Shown piece after piece: positions 16,844 through 25,621 of a stretch of DNA of 64,000 bases. The notes beneath the pieces are model-generated. The model ran no database searches, was not told the DNA's origin, and worked only from the letters and a program-made list of their open reading frames with translations. Every line of letters starts with the position of its first letter. Positions within the stretch are counted from its first letter, which is position 1. Origin of the DNA: Acidipropionibacterium acidipropionici. GTDB taxonomy: Bacteria > Actinomycetota > Actinomycetes > Propionibacteriales > Propionibacteriaceae. The stretch covers positions 2,385,551 through 2,449,550 of the forward strand of contig NZ_CP013126.1 in the NCBI RefSeq assembly GCF_001441165.1. The letters run 5' to 3'. The translations under genes were made by a program, and so were the position numbers.

Positions 16844-16953
16844 TGCACCCCCTCGAGCGGGTCAAGTTTGGCTCGCTGCCTCCCCGAACAGGTCGGGACG
16901 GCGTGGAGGCTCGGGTTCTGGTTCATCTTGCTGGTTTTCTGAAAGGACATGAA

Positions 16954-17727
16954 ATGGGACTTCTCGACGGTAAGACCATCCTCGTCACGGGCGTGACGAT
17001 GCACACCTCGATCGCCTTCAAGGTGGCCGAGATCGCCCAGCAGCAGGGCGCCCGCGTCATCGTCTCCAACATCCCCCGCGCCATCCGCGTCACCAACCGC
17101 GCGGTCAAGAAGCTTGACCCGGTACCCGAGGTGATCGAGCTCGACGCCACCGACGACGAGGCCCTGGCCGCCCTGCCCGAGACCCTGCGCGGCCTGGGCG
17201 TCGAGCAGCTCGACGGTGTCGTCCACGCCATCGCCTTCGCCAACCCGAAGACGGCCCTGGGCGGGGAGTTCCTCAACACCGAGTGGAAGGACGTCGACGT
17301 CGCCCTCCACACCTCCACCTACTCCTACGTCTCACTGGCCAAGGCCGTCCAGCCGCTCTTCGGCGACACCGCGTCGGTAGTCGGCCTCACCTTCGACGCC
17401 ACCGTCTCCTGGCCCTTCTACGACTGGATGGGCGTCGCGAAGTCCGGCCTCGAATCGGCCAACCGGTATCTCGCTCGCTACCTCGGCAAGGACCAGGTGC
17501 GCTGCAACCTCGTCTCCGCCGGACCCCTGGACACCATGGCCAAGACGTCGATCCCCGGAGCCGACGCCTTCAACGACCTGTGGGGGGAGCGGGCCCCGCT
17601 GGGCTGGGACACCAAGGACGCCACCGCCGCCGCGAAGGCCATCGTGGCCCTGCTGTCTGACTGGTTCCCCGCCACCACCGGCGAGATGATCCACGTCGAC
17701 GGCGGGCTGCATTCCACCGGCGCCTGA
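16954..17727 (+). CDS. fabI: Enoyl-ACP reductase FabI (InhA type)
   Basis: NADH-dependent enoyl-ACP reductase completing the fatty acid elongation cycle. The 257-residue chain has the divergent FabI/InhA nucleotide loop (LVTGVTMHTSIAF) and the characteristic catalytic spacing Y-D-W-M-G-V-A-K (Tyr, then Lys six residues later), followed by LESANRYLARYLG. The start ATG at 16954 is supported by GAAAGGA at 16941-16947 and by the conserved GLLDGKTILVTG beginning. The 142-bp gap to fabG holds the hairpin at 16826-16843, so fabI may have its own control. FabI of this type is the target of triclosan and isoniazid-like inhibitors. Confidence 0.94.
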   Translation: MGLLDGKTILVTGVTMHTSIAFKVAEIAQQQGARVIVSNIPRAIRVTNRAVKKLDPVPEVIELDATDDEALAALPETLRGLGVEQLDGVVHAIAFANPKTALGGEFLNTEWKDVDVALHTSTYSYVSLAKAVQPLFGDTASVVGLTFDATVSWPFYDWMGVAKSGLESANRYLARYLGKDQVRCNLVSAGPLDTMAKTSIPGADAFNDLWGERAPLGWDTKDATAAAKAIVALLSDWFPATTGEMIHVDGGLHSTGA

Positions 17728-17753
17728 GGTTCTCGCTCCGGTAGAGTCGGTGC

Positions 17754-18416
17754 ATGACCGGGGAGCTGCTCGGCGGGCGCGACAGCAATGCCCGTCGCCT
17801 TGGTCGGGTCGTCCAGCGCGGCCCGACCCCCGACTTCGCGGCCCAGGTGCTGCGGCACCTCAAACGCAGCTCCTGGCCGCACGCCCCGACCCTCATCGCC
17901 CGCAATGCCGAAGGCTCCGTGCTGTCCTACGTCGACGGCACCGCAGCAACCACCAGGCTGCTGCGCCACGAGGCGGCCGAGGACGATCCCCTGGCTGCGG
18001 TCGCCGCACTGGTGCGCCAGTTCCACGATCTGATGGCCGGCACTGATCTGGCCGGTGACGCCGAGACCGTCTGCCACAACGACCTGGACCCCAGCAACAC
18101 CGTCTACCGGTGGATCGGCCAGCGCCTCGTGCCGGTGGCCCTCGTCGACTGGGACATGGCCGCCCCCGGATCCCGGATCACCGACCTGGCCCAGATGTGC
18201 TGGGCCTTCACCGGGGTCGGGCCTCGCGCCGACCCGGAGATCGTGCGGCACAGGATCGGCGTCATCACCGCGGCCTACGGCTGGGAGTGCGGGCTCGACG
18301 AGGTGGTCGAGGTGATGCTGGCCCGCCAGCAGGACGCGGCGGATGTGAGTACCGGCGCGCTGTCGGCCGCCGAGAACGAGGCCGACCGCCGGTGGACGCT
18401 GCGACACCTGCGCTGA
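17754..18416 (+). CDS. Phosphotransferase, APH/choline kinase-like fold
   Basis: A 220-residue aminoglycoside phosphotransferase-family protein. The catalytic loop is HNDLDPSN (108-115), and the metal-binding VDWDMAAPG (131-139) follows. It is shorter than typical APH enzymes (about 260-300), and the N-terminal ATP-binding lobe is reduced. The substrate is unknown, and there is no basis for calling it a resistance gene. TAGAGT at 17742-17747, 6 nt before the ATG, and the absence of a Shine-Dalgarno indicate a leaderless transcript. It converges on aspA. Confidence 0.85.
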   Translation: MTGELLGGRDSNARRLGRVVQRGPTPDFAAQVLRHLKRSSWPHAPTLIARNAEGSVLSYVDGTAATTRLLRHEAAEDDPLAAVAALVRQFHDLMAGTDLAGDAETVCHNDLDPSNTVYRWIGQRLVPVALVDWDMAAPGSRITDLAQMCWAFTGVGPRADPEIVRHRIGVITAAYGWECGLDEVVEVMLARQQDAADVSTGALSAAENEADRRWTLRHLR

Positions 18417-18419
18417 ATC

Positions 18420-19874
18420 TCACATCGGCATCCAGGGGTGGATGAGGTGCTCGGGCTCCAGGGCCGCCGTCAGCGTCTCCTCGTCCAGCAGCTTCTCTTC
18501 CAGCACGATCTCCCCGATGGTGCGCTTCTCGGCCAGGGCCTGTTGGGCCACCCGGGTGGCGGTGCGGTAGCCCAGCGCCGGGGACAGGGCGGTGACGATG
18601 GAGACCGACTGCCACACCTCGTCGCGCAGTCGCTCGGTGTTGGCCGTGATGCCGATGATGCACCGGTCGGTGAACACGTCGAGGGCCCGCTGGAGGTGGC
18701 GGATCTCCTCGAAGAGCAGGTGGGCGATGATCGGCTCGAAGGCGTTGAGCTGGAGCTGCCCGGCCTCGGCGGCCATCGAGATGGTGACGTCGTGGCCGAC
18801 GATCTCGAAGGCCACCTGGTTGACCATCTCCGGGATCACAGGGTTCACCTTGCCCGGCATGATGGAGGAGCCGGCCTGGACGGCGGGCAGGTTGATCTCC
18901 CCGAGGCCGGCGCGGGGGCCTGAGGAGAGAAGCCGCAGGTCGTTGCAGATCTTGGAGGTCTTGACGGCGATCCGCTTGAGCACCCCCGACAGCTGTACGA
19001 AGCCGCCGACATCTTGGGTGGCCTCCACCAGATCGTCCGAGCCGGACAGGTCCAGCCCGGTGAGCCTATTGAGCTCGGCGATCATCGCCGGGGCGTAGGC
19101 CGGGGGAGTGTTGATGCCGGTGCCGATGGCGGTGCCGCCGAGGTTGAGCTCGGTGAGCAGCTTGCGTGCCGCGGCCAGTACGGCGACGTCGTTGCGCATC
19201 ATCACCGCGTAGGTGCCGAACTCCTGGCCCAGTGTCATGGGGACGGCGTCCTGGAGCTGGGTGCGGCCCAGTTTGAGGACGTCTGCGAACTCCTCGGCTT
19301 TGGCGGCGAAGGCGTCGGCGGTGCGCTCCAGGGCGGCCGACAGTTCGTCGAGCATGAGCAGCAGGGCGATCTTGATGGCCGAGGGGTAGACGTCGTTGGT
19401 CGACTGGCAGCAGTTGACGTGATTGTGGGGGTCGACGACGTCATAGCGGCCCTTGGCGATCCCGAGGTGCTCGAGGGCGGCGTTGGCGATCACCTCGTTG
19501 GCGTTCATATTGGTCGAGGTGCCGGCCCCGCCCTGGATGGTGCCGACGATGAACTCGTCGTGGAGCTCGCCGGAGCGGATCCGGGTGCAGGCGGCGACGA
19601 TGGCCTCGGCCACCTCGGGCGGGACGAGGCCCTGGTCGGCGTTGACGGTGGCCGCGGCCTGCTTGACGAGCGTCAGGGCCTCGACGAAGTGCGCGTAGTG
19701 ACCGATGCGCTTGCTGGTGATCGGGAAGTTCTCCAGGGCGCGGGCGGTGTTGATGCCCCAGTAGTGGCGGTCGTCGATCCTCACCTCGCCGAGCAGGTCG
19801 CGCTCGGTGCGGGTGGGGACGGTCGGGGCTGGTGCTGAAGTCGTGGCGGCTGGTGTCGTGGATGTCGTCTTCAT
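18420..19874 (-). CDS. aspA: Aspartate ammonia-lyase
   Basis: Class II fumarase/aspartase-superfamily enzyme interconverting L-aspartate with fumarate and ammonia. The 484-residue chain has the family signature GSSIMPGKVNP, the conserved GGAGTSTNMNANEV segment and the TNDVYPSA segment. Aspartase is favoured over fumarase by length and by the aspartase-like GRTQLQDAVPMTLGQEFG region; the distinction rests on family resemblance. About 20 low-complexity Thr/Ala/Pro residues precede the conserved N-terminus. The ATG at 19874 was chosen, with GAGGTGAG about 8 nt upstream; a GTG at 19895 is an alternative. In propionibacteria, aspartase feeds fumarate respiration. Confidence 0.9.
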   Translation of the reverse strand: MKTTSTTPAATTSAPAPTVPTRTERDLLGEVRIDDRHYWGINTARALENFPITSKRIGHYAHFVEALTLVKQAAATVNADQGLVPPEVAEAIVAACTRIRSGELHDEFIVGTIQGGAGTSTNMNANEVIANAALEHLGIAKGRYDVVDPHNHVNCCQSTNDVYPSAIKIALLLMLDELSAALERTADAFAAKAEEFADVLKLGRTQLQDAVPMTLGQEFGTYAVMMRNDVAVLAAARKLLTELNLGGTAIGTGINTPPAYAPAMIAELNRLTGLDLSGSDDLVEATQDVGGFVQLSGVLKRIAVKTSKICNDLRLLSSGPRAGLGEINLPAVQAGSSIMPGKVNPVIPEMVNQVAFEIVGHDVTISMAAEAGQLQLNAFEPIIAHLLFEEIRHLQRALDVFTDRCIIGITANTERLRDEVWQSVSIVTALSPALGYRTATRVAQQALAEKRTIGEIVLEEKLLDEETLTAALEPEHLIHPWMPM

Positions 19875-19937
19875 GTCAGTTCTCACCTCGCCCACGACTC
19901 TTCCCGGTTCCCGTTTCGGCGAGGTGACAGAACTGTT

Positions 19938-20675
19938 TCAGCTGTTCTGCGGCCAGGAGGAGGCGGCGGCGACGGCGTCCAGGGCGGCGTCGCGCAGGCG
20001 TCGCAGGGAGGTCTCGCGGATGCCGGTGCCGTGGGCGGTGAGCATCTGGCCGGCCGTCTCCAGGCCGGCGTCGGCGGCCGCGAGCATCGTCCAGGCCAGA
20101 TCGAGCAGCACCTGGTCGGAGTGGCGGTGGCCCCTGCCCAGCCTGGGGGCCAGGGCGTCCGGCCTGCGCCCGGCGACGGTCTCGAGCCGTCCCAGGTCCG
20201 CGGCGACCTGGCTCACGACCGCGCGCAGCTGCTGGCCGGCCTCCGGAGCGGTGGGCGGTGGCAGAGGCGGTGCGGCGCGGTGGATCTGCCACTGGACGGC
20301 CGGGCCGACCGGGGTGGGGATCCACGCGGTGCCGGCCGGGATCGCCCCGGGCATCGAGGCGTGGCAGACCACCGCGACCCCGGCGGTCATGGCCTCCTGA
20401 TTGACCCGCGCAGGCCCGCGGAGCCCGGCCAGGCGTCCCGGGGCCACCGGGTAGAGACCCCACACAGTGCCCGGGGAGGCGCGGTGGGCGACCCTGGCCA
20501 GGGGCTGGCGGATGGGCACCGATGCGATCGGATCGGGATCGCCGGGCCCCAGCGCCTCGTCGGCGTCGTGGACGTGGTGCAGCGGGCCGAGTTGCCTTTC
20601 GGCCTCGGGTGCGGTGATGCGTCCGGCCGAGAGGTCGTTGAGCAGACATGTCAGACGCAGGCAGGTCTCCAGCAC
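19938..20675 (-). CDS. Hypothetical protein divergent from dxr
   Basis: A 245-residue soluble protein without recognised domains. Its N-terminal part ([20 protein letters not shown]) is helical, its middle is Pro-rich, and a helical C-terminal half (about 130-240) is rich in Ala and Leu. The GTG at 20675 was chosen because TATTCT (minus strand, 20683-20688) lies 7 nt upstream, matching the leaderless pattern. The frame stays open to an ATG at 20711, which would overlap the dxr start codon. Codon use is normal for the window, and the frame does not simply shadow another gene. Confidence 0.62.
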   Translation of the reverse strand: MLETCLRLTCLLNDLSAGRITAPEAERQLGPLHHVHDADEALGPGDPDPIASVPIRQPLARVAHRASPGTVWGLYPVAPGRLAGLRGPARVNQEAMTAGVAVVCHASMPGAIPAGTAWIPTPVGPAVQWQIHRAAPPLPPPTAPEAGQQLRAVVSQVAADLGRLETVAGRRPDALAPRLGRGHRHSDQVLLDLAWTMLAAADAGLETAGQMLTAHGTGIRETSLRRLRDAALDAVAAASSWPQNS

Positions 20676-20709
20676 GCACAGAAGAATACGAGCCCCTACG
20701 CTGAGATCC
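20676..20709. promoter_or_regulatory. Back-to-back promoters for dxr and the divergent gene
   Basis: Only 34 bp separate the two start codons. TACGCT (20697-20702) lies 7 nt before the dxr ATG. TATTCT on the minus strand (20683-20688) lies 7 nt before the divergent GTG. Both transcripts would be leaderless, and each promoter's -35 region would lie inside the other gene's coding sequence or promoter. Confidence 0.55.
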
Positions 20710-21792
20710 ATGCGTCGCATCATTCTGCTCGGCTCCACGGGATCCATCGGGACCCAGGCTCTGGACGTCATCTCCCGTAACCGGGACCGCTTCGAGGTGG
20801 TGGGCCTGGCCGCCGGATCCAACCGGAACAAGGTCGCCGAGCAGGCTGCACAGTTCGGCGTCGAGCACACCGCATTCGGCGCCGCCGAGGCCGCCCGGCT
20901 GGTCCGCGACGTCGACGCCGACGTCGTGCTCAACGGCATCACCGGATCGGTCGGGCTCGGCCCCACCCTGGCGGCCCTGGAGGCCGGACGGACCCTCGCC
21001 CTGGCGAACAAGGAGTCCCTCATCGTCGGCGGGGAGCTGGTCAGGGCCGCCGCCGCACCGGGCCAGATCGTGCCGGTGGACTCCGAGCACTCGGCCATCG
21101 CCCAGTCGCTGCGCTCGGGCACCCACCAGGAGGTGCGGCGCTTGGTGGTCACCGCCTCGGGAGGCCCGTTCCGCGGCCGCAGCCGGGCCGAACTGGGCGA
21201 CGTCACCCCCGCCCAGGCCCTGGCCCACCCCACCTGGGCGATGGGCCGGGTGGTCACGACGAACTCGGCGACCATGGTCAACAAGGGCTTGGAGGTGATC
21301 GAGGCTCACCTGCTCTTCGACGTCGACTTCGACGACATCGCCGTCGTCGTCCACCCCCAGTCGATCGTCCACTCCATGGTCGAGTTCGTCGACGGGGCCA
21401 CCATCCTGCAGGCCTCGCCCCCCGACATGCGGCTGCCCATCGCCCTGGGCATGAGCTGGCCCGACCGGATCCCCGACGCCGTCCCGCCCCTGGACTGGAG
21501 CACCGCCTCGTCGTGGACCTTCGAACCGCTGGACGACGCCGCCTTCCCCGCCGTCTCCCTGGCCCGCCAGGTCGGGACCGCCGGCGCCACCTACCCGGCG
21601 GTCTACAACGCCGCCAACGAGCAGGCAGTGGAGGCCTTCCACGCCGGCAGGCTGAGTTTCCTGGGGATCGTCGAGGCGATCCAGCGGGTCGTCGACGCCC
21701 ACGACGCCCCCGGCGAGCTCACCCTGGAGACCCTGGCCGAGGCGGAGCGATGGGCTCGGCGCCGGGCCGACGACGTCATCGCAGCTCTGTGA
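20710..21792 (+). CDS. dxr: 1-deoxy-D-xylulose 5-phosphate reductoisomerase
   Basis: Second enzyme of the MEP isoprenoid pathway, converting DXP to MEP with NADPH. The 360-residue protein begins with [14 protein letters not shown] (NADPH site). It has [12 protein letters not shown], the metal-binding [15 protein letters not shown] and HPTWAMG, and [15 protein letters not shown] near the C-terminus. It is slightly shorter than the E. coli enzyme. The ATG at 20710 fits the conserved N-terminus exactly. In most actinobacteria dxr sits directly before rseP and ispG; here those genes are about 28 kb downstream. Confidence 0.96.
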   Translation: MRRIILLGSTGSIGTQALDVISRNRDRFEVVGLAAGSNRNKVAEQAAQFGVEHTAFGAAEAARLVRDVDADVVLNGITGSVGLGPTLAALEAGRTLALANKESLIVGGELVRAAAAPGQIVPVDSEHSAIAQSLRSGTHQEVRRLVVTASGGPFRGRSRAELGDVTPAQALAHPTWAMGRVVTTNSATMVNKGLEVIEAHLLFDVDFDDIAVVVHPQSIVHSMVEFVDGATILQASPPDMRLPIALGMSWPDRIPDAVPPLDWSTASSWTFEPLDDAAFPAVSLARQVGTAGATYPAVYNAANEQAVEAFHAGRLSFLGIVEAIQRVVDAHDAPGELTLETLAEAERWARRRADDVIAAL

Positions 21793-21859
21793 GGACGCGG
21801 CAGGCCCTCCCGTAGCCGGGCAGTCATTACCGGCGGGGATTGTTGGTAGGTTCGTCCTC

Positions 21860-22654
21860 ATGAGTGCAGTGGCGCAGCTTGCCGGAGTCGGGGTACGACG
21901 CGGATCCACCCAGATCCTCACCGATATCGACTGGGAGGTCGACGAGGGGCAGCGCTGGGTGATGGTGGGCCCCAACGGGGCCGGCAAGACGACACTGCTG
22001 CAGATCCTCGCCGCCCGAATGCACCCCACAGAGGGTCTCGTCGAGATCCTCGACGAGTTCATCGGGGCGGTCGACGTCTTCGAGCTGAGGCCCCGCATCG
22101 GTGTGGCCTCCTCGGCCCTGGCTCACCGCATTCCACCCCACGAGGTCGTCCGCGACGTCGTCGTCTCCGCGGCCTGGGCGGTCCTGGGGCGCTGGCGCGA
22201 GACCTACGAGCCGATGGACGTCCAGCGCGCCGCCGAGCTCATCACCAGGATGGGGCTGGCCGGCCTGGAGGAGCGCACCTATGGGACGCTGAGCGAGGGG
22301 GAGCGCAAGCGCGTGGAGATCGCCCGGGCGCTGATGACCGACCCCGAACTGCTGCTCCTCGACGAACCCGCCGCCGGCCTGGACCTGGCCGGGCGCGAAC
22401 AGCTGGTGAGTGTGCTCTCGGGCATCTGCACCGACCCCGACGCTCCGGCCACCGTCCTGGTGACCCATCACCTGGAGGAGATCCCGGCCGGCATCACCCA
22501 CGGGCTGGTGCTTGACAAGGGACGCATCGTCGCCGCCGGGCCGGTCGAGTCGGCGCTCACCTCGCCGATCCTCTCGCAGGCATTCGGGCTACCCTTGGAA
22601 GTCACATCGCGCAACGGTCGCTGGAGCGCACAGGCCTCCGGCAAGGTGTTGTGA
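21860..22654 (+). CDS. ABC transporter ATP-binding protein (MolC/ModF-like)
   Basis: A 264-residue ABC ATPase with Walker A GPNGAGKT (about 37-44), signature LSEGERKRVEIARAL (Ser-Glu-Gly variant) and LLLDEPAAGLDLAGRE. No permease or binding protein is adjacent. The relatives I recall are actinobacterial stand-alone ATPases next to NfeD genes. Whether it energises transport or acts otherwise is not visible. TAGGTT at 21847-21852 lies 7 nt before the ATG, suggesting a leaderless mRNA. The nfeD gene follows after 19 bp. Confidence 0.86.
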   Translation: MSAVAQLAGVGVRRGSTQILTDIDWEVDEGQRWVMVGPNGAGKTTLLQILAARMHPTEGLVEILDEFIGAVDVFELRPRIGVASSALAHRIPPHEVVRDVVVSAAWAVLGRWRETYEPMDVQRAAELITRMGLAGLEERTYGTLSEGERKRVEIARALMTDPELLLLDEPAAGLDLAGREQLVSVLSGICTDPDAPATVLVTHHLEEIPAGITHGLVLDKGRIVAAGPVESALTSPILSQAFGLPLEVTSRNGRWSAQASGKVL

Positions 22655-22673
22655 TGTCAACAGGAGGCGGGCG

Positions 22674-23168
22674 ATGAACGAGTTCTGGGACTGGGTCGCA
22701 CGCCACGGCTGGGTCGCCTGGCTCGCCGCGTCGGCCGTGCTGGCCTGCGCGGAGATGCTCACCCTGGACTTCACCCTCCTCATGCTCGCCTCCGGGGCGC
22801 TCGCCGGTGCGATCACCGCTGCGATCCTGCCGGGCGCCTGGATCGCCCAGGTGCTCGTGGCGGTGGCGGTCGGAGGCATCATGCTCGCCGTGCTGCGGCC
22901 GACCCTGCTCAAGAAGGTCCGCGACGCCCCCGGCTACCGCTCCTCCCTGGACACCCTGCTGGGCGCCGAGGGTACCGCCACCCACCAGATCACCGAGGGG
23001 GCCGGTGAGGTGAAGGTGCACGGCGAGCTGTGGGAGGCCCGCCCCATGGCCCCCGGCGTCACCATCGAGGCCGGTGAGAGCATCGAGGTCTTCCAGATCG
23101 ACGGGACGACGCTCATCGTCTACCCGTCCAGCCAGGGGCTGGGCTGGTCGGGCGGGGCCGGGGTCTGA
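22674..23168 (+). CDS. NfeD-like membrane protein
   Basis: A 164-residue NfeD-like protein: membrane helices at about 12-32, 34-50 and 54-72, then a C-terminal OB-fold (NfeD domain) from about 90 (LGAEGTATHQI, GEVKVHGELWEARP, IEVFQIDGTTLIV). Such proteins pair with SPFH/stomatin proteins, and an SPFH gene follows here. The ATG at 22674 has AGGAGG about 8 nt upstream, which decides the start against longer readings. The family is thought to work in membrane microdomain organisation or quality control. Confidence 0.88.
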   Translation: MNEFWDWVARHGWVAWLAASAVLACAEMLTLDFTLLMLASGALAGAITAAILPGAWIAQVLVAVAVGGIMLAVLRPTLLKKVRDAPGYRSSLDTLLGAEGTATHQITEGAGEVKVHGELWEARPMAPGVTIEAGESIEVFQIDGTTLIVYPSSQGLGWSGGAGV

Positions 23169-23276
23169 GTCCTCAACCCGATTCCCGGCGTCCGTCCACG
23201 TGCTGGCCTGCGGGAATGGCAGGATGGAGGACGTCGGGGGACCGTACGGGCCCCGCAGTCTCGTCGAGGAGCTCAG

Positions 23277-24587
23277 ATGCCCGAACTCATCATCGCGCTG
23301 ATCATCGTCGTGCTGGTGGTTGTCGCACTCGCCTCGTCGGTGAAGATCATCCACCAGCAGAAGATCGGCCTGGTCGAGCGGCTCGGCAAGTTCCACCGCC
23401 GTCTCAACCCCGGCCCGCACCTGGTGGTGCCGGTCATCGACAGAGTGCAGTACAACCTGGACATGCGCGAGCAGGTGCAGCCCTTCCCACCCCAGGGGGT
23501 GATCACCGAGGACAACCTGATGGTCAACATCGACTCGGTGATCTACTTCCAGATCGTCGATCCCGAGCGGGCCGCCTACGAGGCGCAGTCCTACCGCACC
23601 GCCATCGAACAGCTCACCATGACCACGCTGCGCAACATCATCGGTGGCATGGACATGGAGGCGGCGCTGACCAGCCGCGAGGAGATCAACCAGAAGCTCC
23701 GCTCGGTTCTCGATGAGGCCACCGGCAAATGGGGCATCAAGGTGAACCGCGTGGAGCTGCGGGCCATCGAGCCGCCGCCCACCATCCGCGACGCGATGGA
23801 GAAGGGCGCCCGCGCCGAGCGCGACAAGCGTGCGGCGATCCTGCTGGCCGAGGGCCAGCGGCAGTCCCAGATCCTGGCCGCCGGCGGCGACCGCGAGTCG
23901 GCGATCCTGAGGGCCCAGGGCGACCGCGAGGCTCAGGTGCTGCGCGCCCAGGCCGACCGGCAGGCCCAGATGCTGAGGTCGGAGGGCGAGGCGCAGGCCA
24001 TCACCACCGTCTTCAACGCCATCCACGCCGGACAGCCCGACCAGGGTCTGCTGGCCTACCAGTACATGCAGATGCTGCCCACCCTGGCCCGCGGCGACGC
24101 CAACAAGGTGTGGATCGTGCCGAGCGAGCTCAACGACGCCCTGCGCGGCCTGGGGCAGATGGTCGGCGACGGCGAGAACCGGAAGCCCACCTACCAGGCC
24201 ACCGACCCGTCGAATTTCGACGCGCCGAAGAAGGTCGACGTGATGGCCGAGATCGCCCAGCAGAAGGAGGACGAGAAGGCCCAGTCGGACGCCACCGTCC
24301 AGCAGGCCATCGAGGAGGCCGCCAAACTGGAGAACCCCGGCCTGGCCACCAAGCCCAAGCAGAGCTCCCTACCGTCCTCGAAGCCGGCAACCCCTCCCAA
24401 CCCCGGCCCGCAGCGCAGCGGCGGCCACACCCCCGCCGACCAGCAGGCCCAGGGCCCGATGGGGGGCAGCTATCAAACCGGATGGGGAGCCCCCACCCCG
24501 CCCGAGGAGCAGGCGACCACCCAGCGTCCGCAGCCGCCCCGTCCCGACGATCAGCCCTTCAACCCGCGACGCGGCGACGAGGGGTGA
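23277..24587 (+). CDS. SPFH/band-7 (stomatin-like) membrane protein
   Basis: A 436-residue protein with a membrane anchor at residues 3-20, a band-7/SPFH domain (about 20-190; KIGLVERLGKFHR, LNPGPHLVVPVIDRV), a long Ala/Gln/Arg coiled coil (about 190-245), and a disordered Pro/Gln-rich tail from about 330. It is the usual partner of the NfeD protein encoded 108 bp upstream; together they resemble the QmcA/YbbK or stomatin/STOPP pair. GAGGAGC precedes the ATG. The long tail is an actinobacterial feature. Confidence 0.92.
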   Translation: MPELIIALIIVVLVVVALASSVKIIHQQKIGLVERLGKFHRRLNPGPHLVVPVIDRVQYNLDMREQVQPFPPQGVITEDNLMVNIDSVIYFQIVDPERAAYEAQSYRTAIEQLTMTTLRNIIGGMDMEAALTSREEINQKLRSVLDEATGKWGIKVNRVELRAIEPPPTIRDAMEKGARAERDKRAAILLAEGQRQSQILAAGGDRESAILRAQGDREAQVLRAQADRQAQMLRSEGEAQAITTVFNAIHAGQPDQGLLAYQYMQMLPTLARGDANKVWIVPSELNDALRGLGQMVGDGENRKPTYQATDPSNFDAPKKVDVMAEIAQQKEDEKAQSDATVQQAIEEAAKLENPGLATKPKQSSLPSSKPATPPNPGPQRSGGHTPADQQAQGPMGGSYQTGWGAPTPPEEQATTQRPQPPRPDDQPFNPRRGDEG

Positions 24588-24588
24588 G

Positions 24589-25584
24589 TCAGCCCTCGGG
24601 GTGCTCGGCCGCCCACTGCCGGGCGTAGCGCGATGAGATCGCCCCGCAGGCGATGAGCTGGGCCATGTGGAAGATCATCAGCGGCAGCACGATGAGCCCG
24701 ATGGGCTGACCGGCGAACAGCACGGTGGCCATCGGCAGCCCGGTGGCCAGGGACTTCTTGGTGCCGCAGAACTGAATGGCGATCCGGTCGGCCCGGTCGA
24801 ACCCGAGCCGGCCGGCCGCCGCCCAGGTGAGCCACAGCATGAGCGCCAGCAGCACCAGGCAGATGCCGATCGTCAGAGCCAGCTGGCCGATGCTCGTCAT
24901 GGACCAGATGTGCTCGCGCATCCCCGAGGAGAAGGCCGAGTACACCACCACGAGGATGACGCCGTTGTCGACGAATTTCAGCGGCTTCTTGTGCTCGGTG
25001 ACGAAACGGGCCGTCAGAGGCCGTGACAGCTGACCCAGGATGAACGGCAGCAGGATCTGAAGCAGGACGTCGAGGATCGAGGCCGGCGTGATCGTCACCC
25101 CCGAGCTGGAGGAGACCAGCGCGAAGGCCAGCAGCGGGGTGAGGAAGGTGCCCAGCAGATTCGAGATGGTCGCAGAGACGATGGCGCCGGGAATGTTGCC
25201 GTGGGCGATCGAGGTGAAGTTGATCGACGACTGCACCGTGGAGGGCACCAGGCACACCCACAGCAGCCCCAGGTAGAGCATGTTCGGCAGCGCCCAGCCG
25301 ACCAGGAGCTTCAGGGCGATGCCGATGATCGGGAAGACCACGAAGGTGAACACCAGGATCGTGACGTGCAGCCGCCAGTGCTTGATGCCGGCCACGGTCT
25401 CCGAGGGCTTCAGACGTGCGCCGTAGAGGAAGAACAGCAGGAAGACCAGGACGATCACGGCGTCGTCGACCACCGGCACCATGGGCCCGCGGGCCGGCAG
25501 GATGCTGGCCACCACCGCGGCGGCGACGATCCCGACCAGGAACCAGTTGACGCGGAACCCGTGCTGACCAGAGGACTGACTCAC
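24589..25584 (-). CDS. Bile acid:sodium symporter-like protein (SBF-like, YfeH type)
   Basis: A 331-residue integral membrane protein with about nine or ten hydrophobic segments, matching the SBF-like (PF13593) family: LLFFLYGARLKPSE, CLVPSTVQSSINFTS and the late FCGTKKSLATGLPMA motif. Transport of organic anions by Na+ symport is inferred from the family; the substrate is unknown. The GTG start has TAAGGT (minus strand, 25591-25596) 6 nt upstream and no Shine-Dalgarno. It converges on the SPFH gene with 1 bp between stops. Confidence 0.88.
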   Translation of the reverse strand: MSQSSGQHGFRVNWFLVGIVAAAVVASILPARGPMVPVVDDAVIVLVFLLFFLYGARLKPSETVAGIKHWRLHVTILVFTFVVFPIIGIALKLLVGWALPNMLYLGLLWVCLVPSTVQSSINFTSIAHGNIPGAIVSATISNLLGTFLTPLLAFALVSSSSGVTITPASILDVLLQILLPFILGQLSRPLTARFVTEHKKPLKFVDNGVILVVVYSAFSSGMREHIWSMTSIGQLALTIGICLVLLALMLWLTWAAAGRLGFDRADRIAIQFCGTKKSLATGLPMATVLFAGQPIGLIVLPLMIFHMAQLIACGAISSRYARQWAAEHPEG

Positions 25585-25621
25585 CCGGTCACCTTATGAC
25601 CGGTGGCCCTAGGCTGTGGCG
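25585..25621. promoter_or_regulatory. Back-to-back leaderless promoters
   Basis: A 37-bp divergent gap. TAAGGT on the minus strand (25591-25596) is 6 nt from the symporter GTG, and TAGGCT on the plus strand (25610-25615) is 6 nt from the GTG at 25622. The plus-strand hexamer argues for 25622 rather than the in-frame GTG at 25616, which would abut the -10. Confidence 0.55.
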
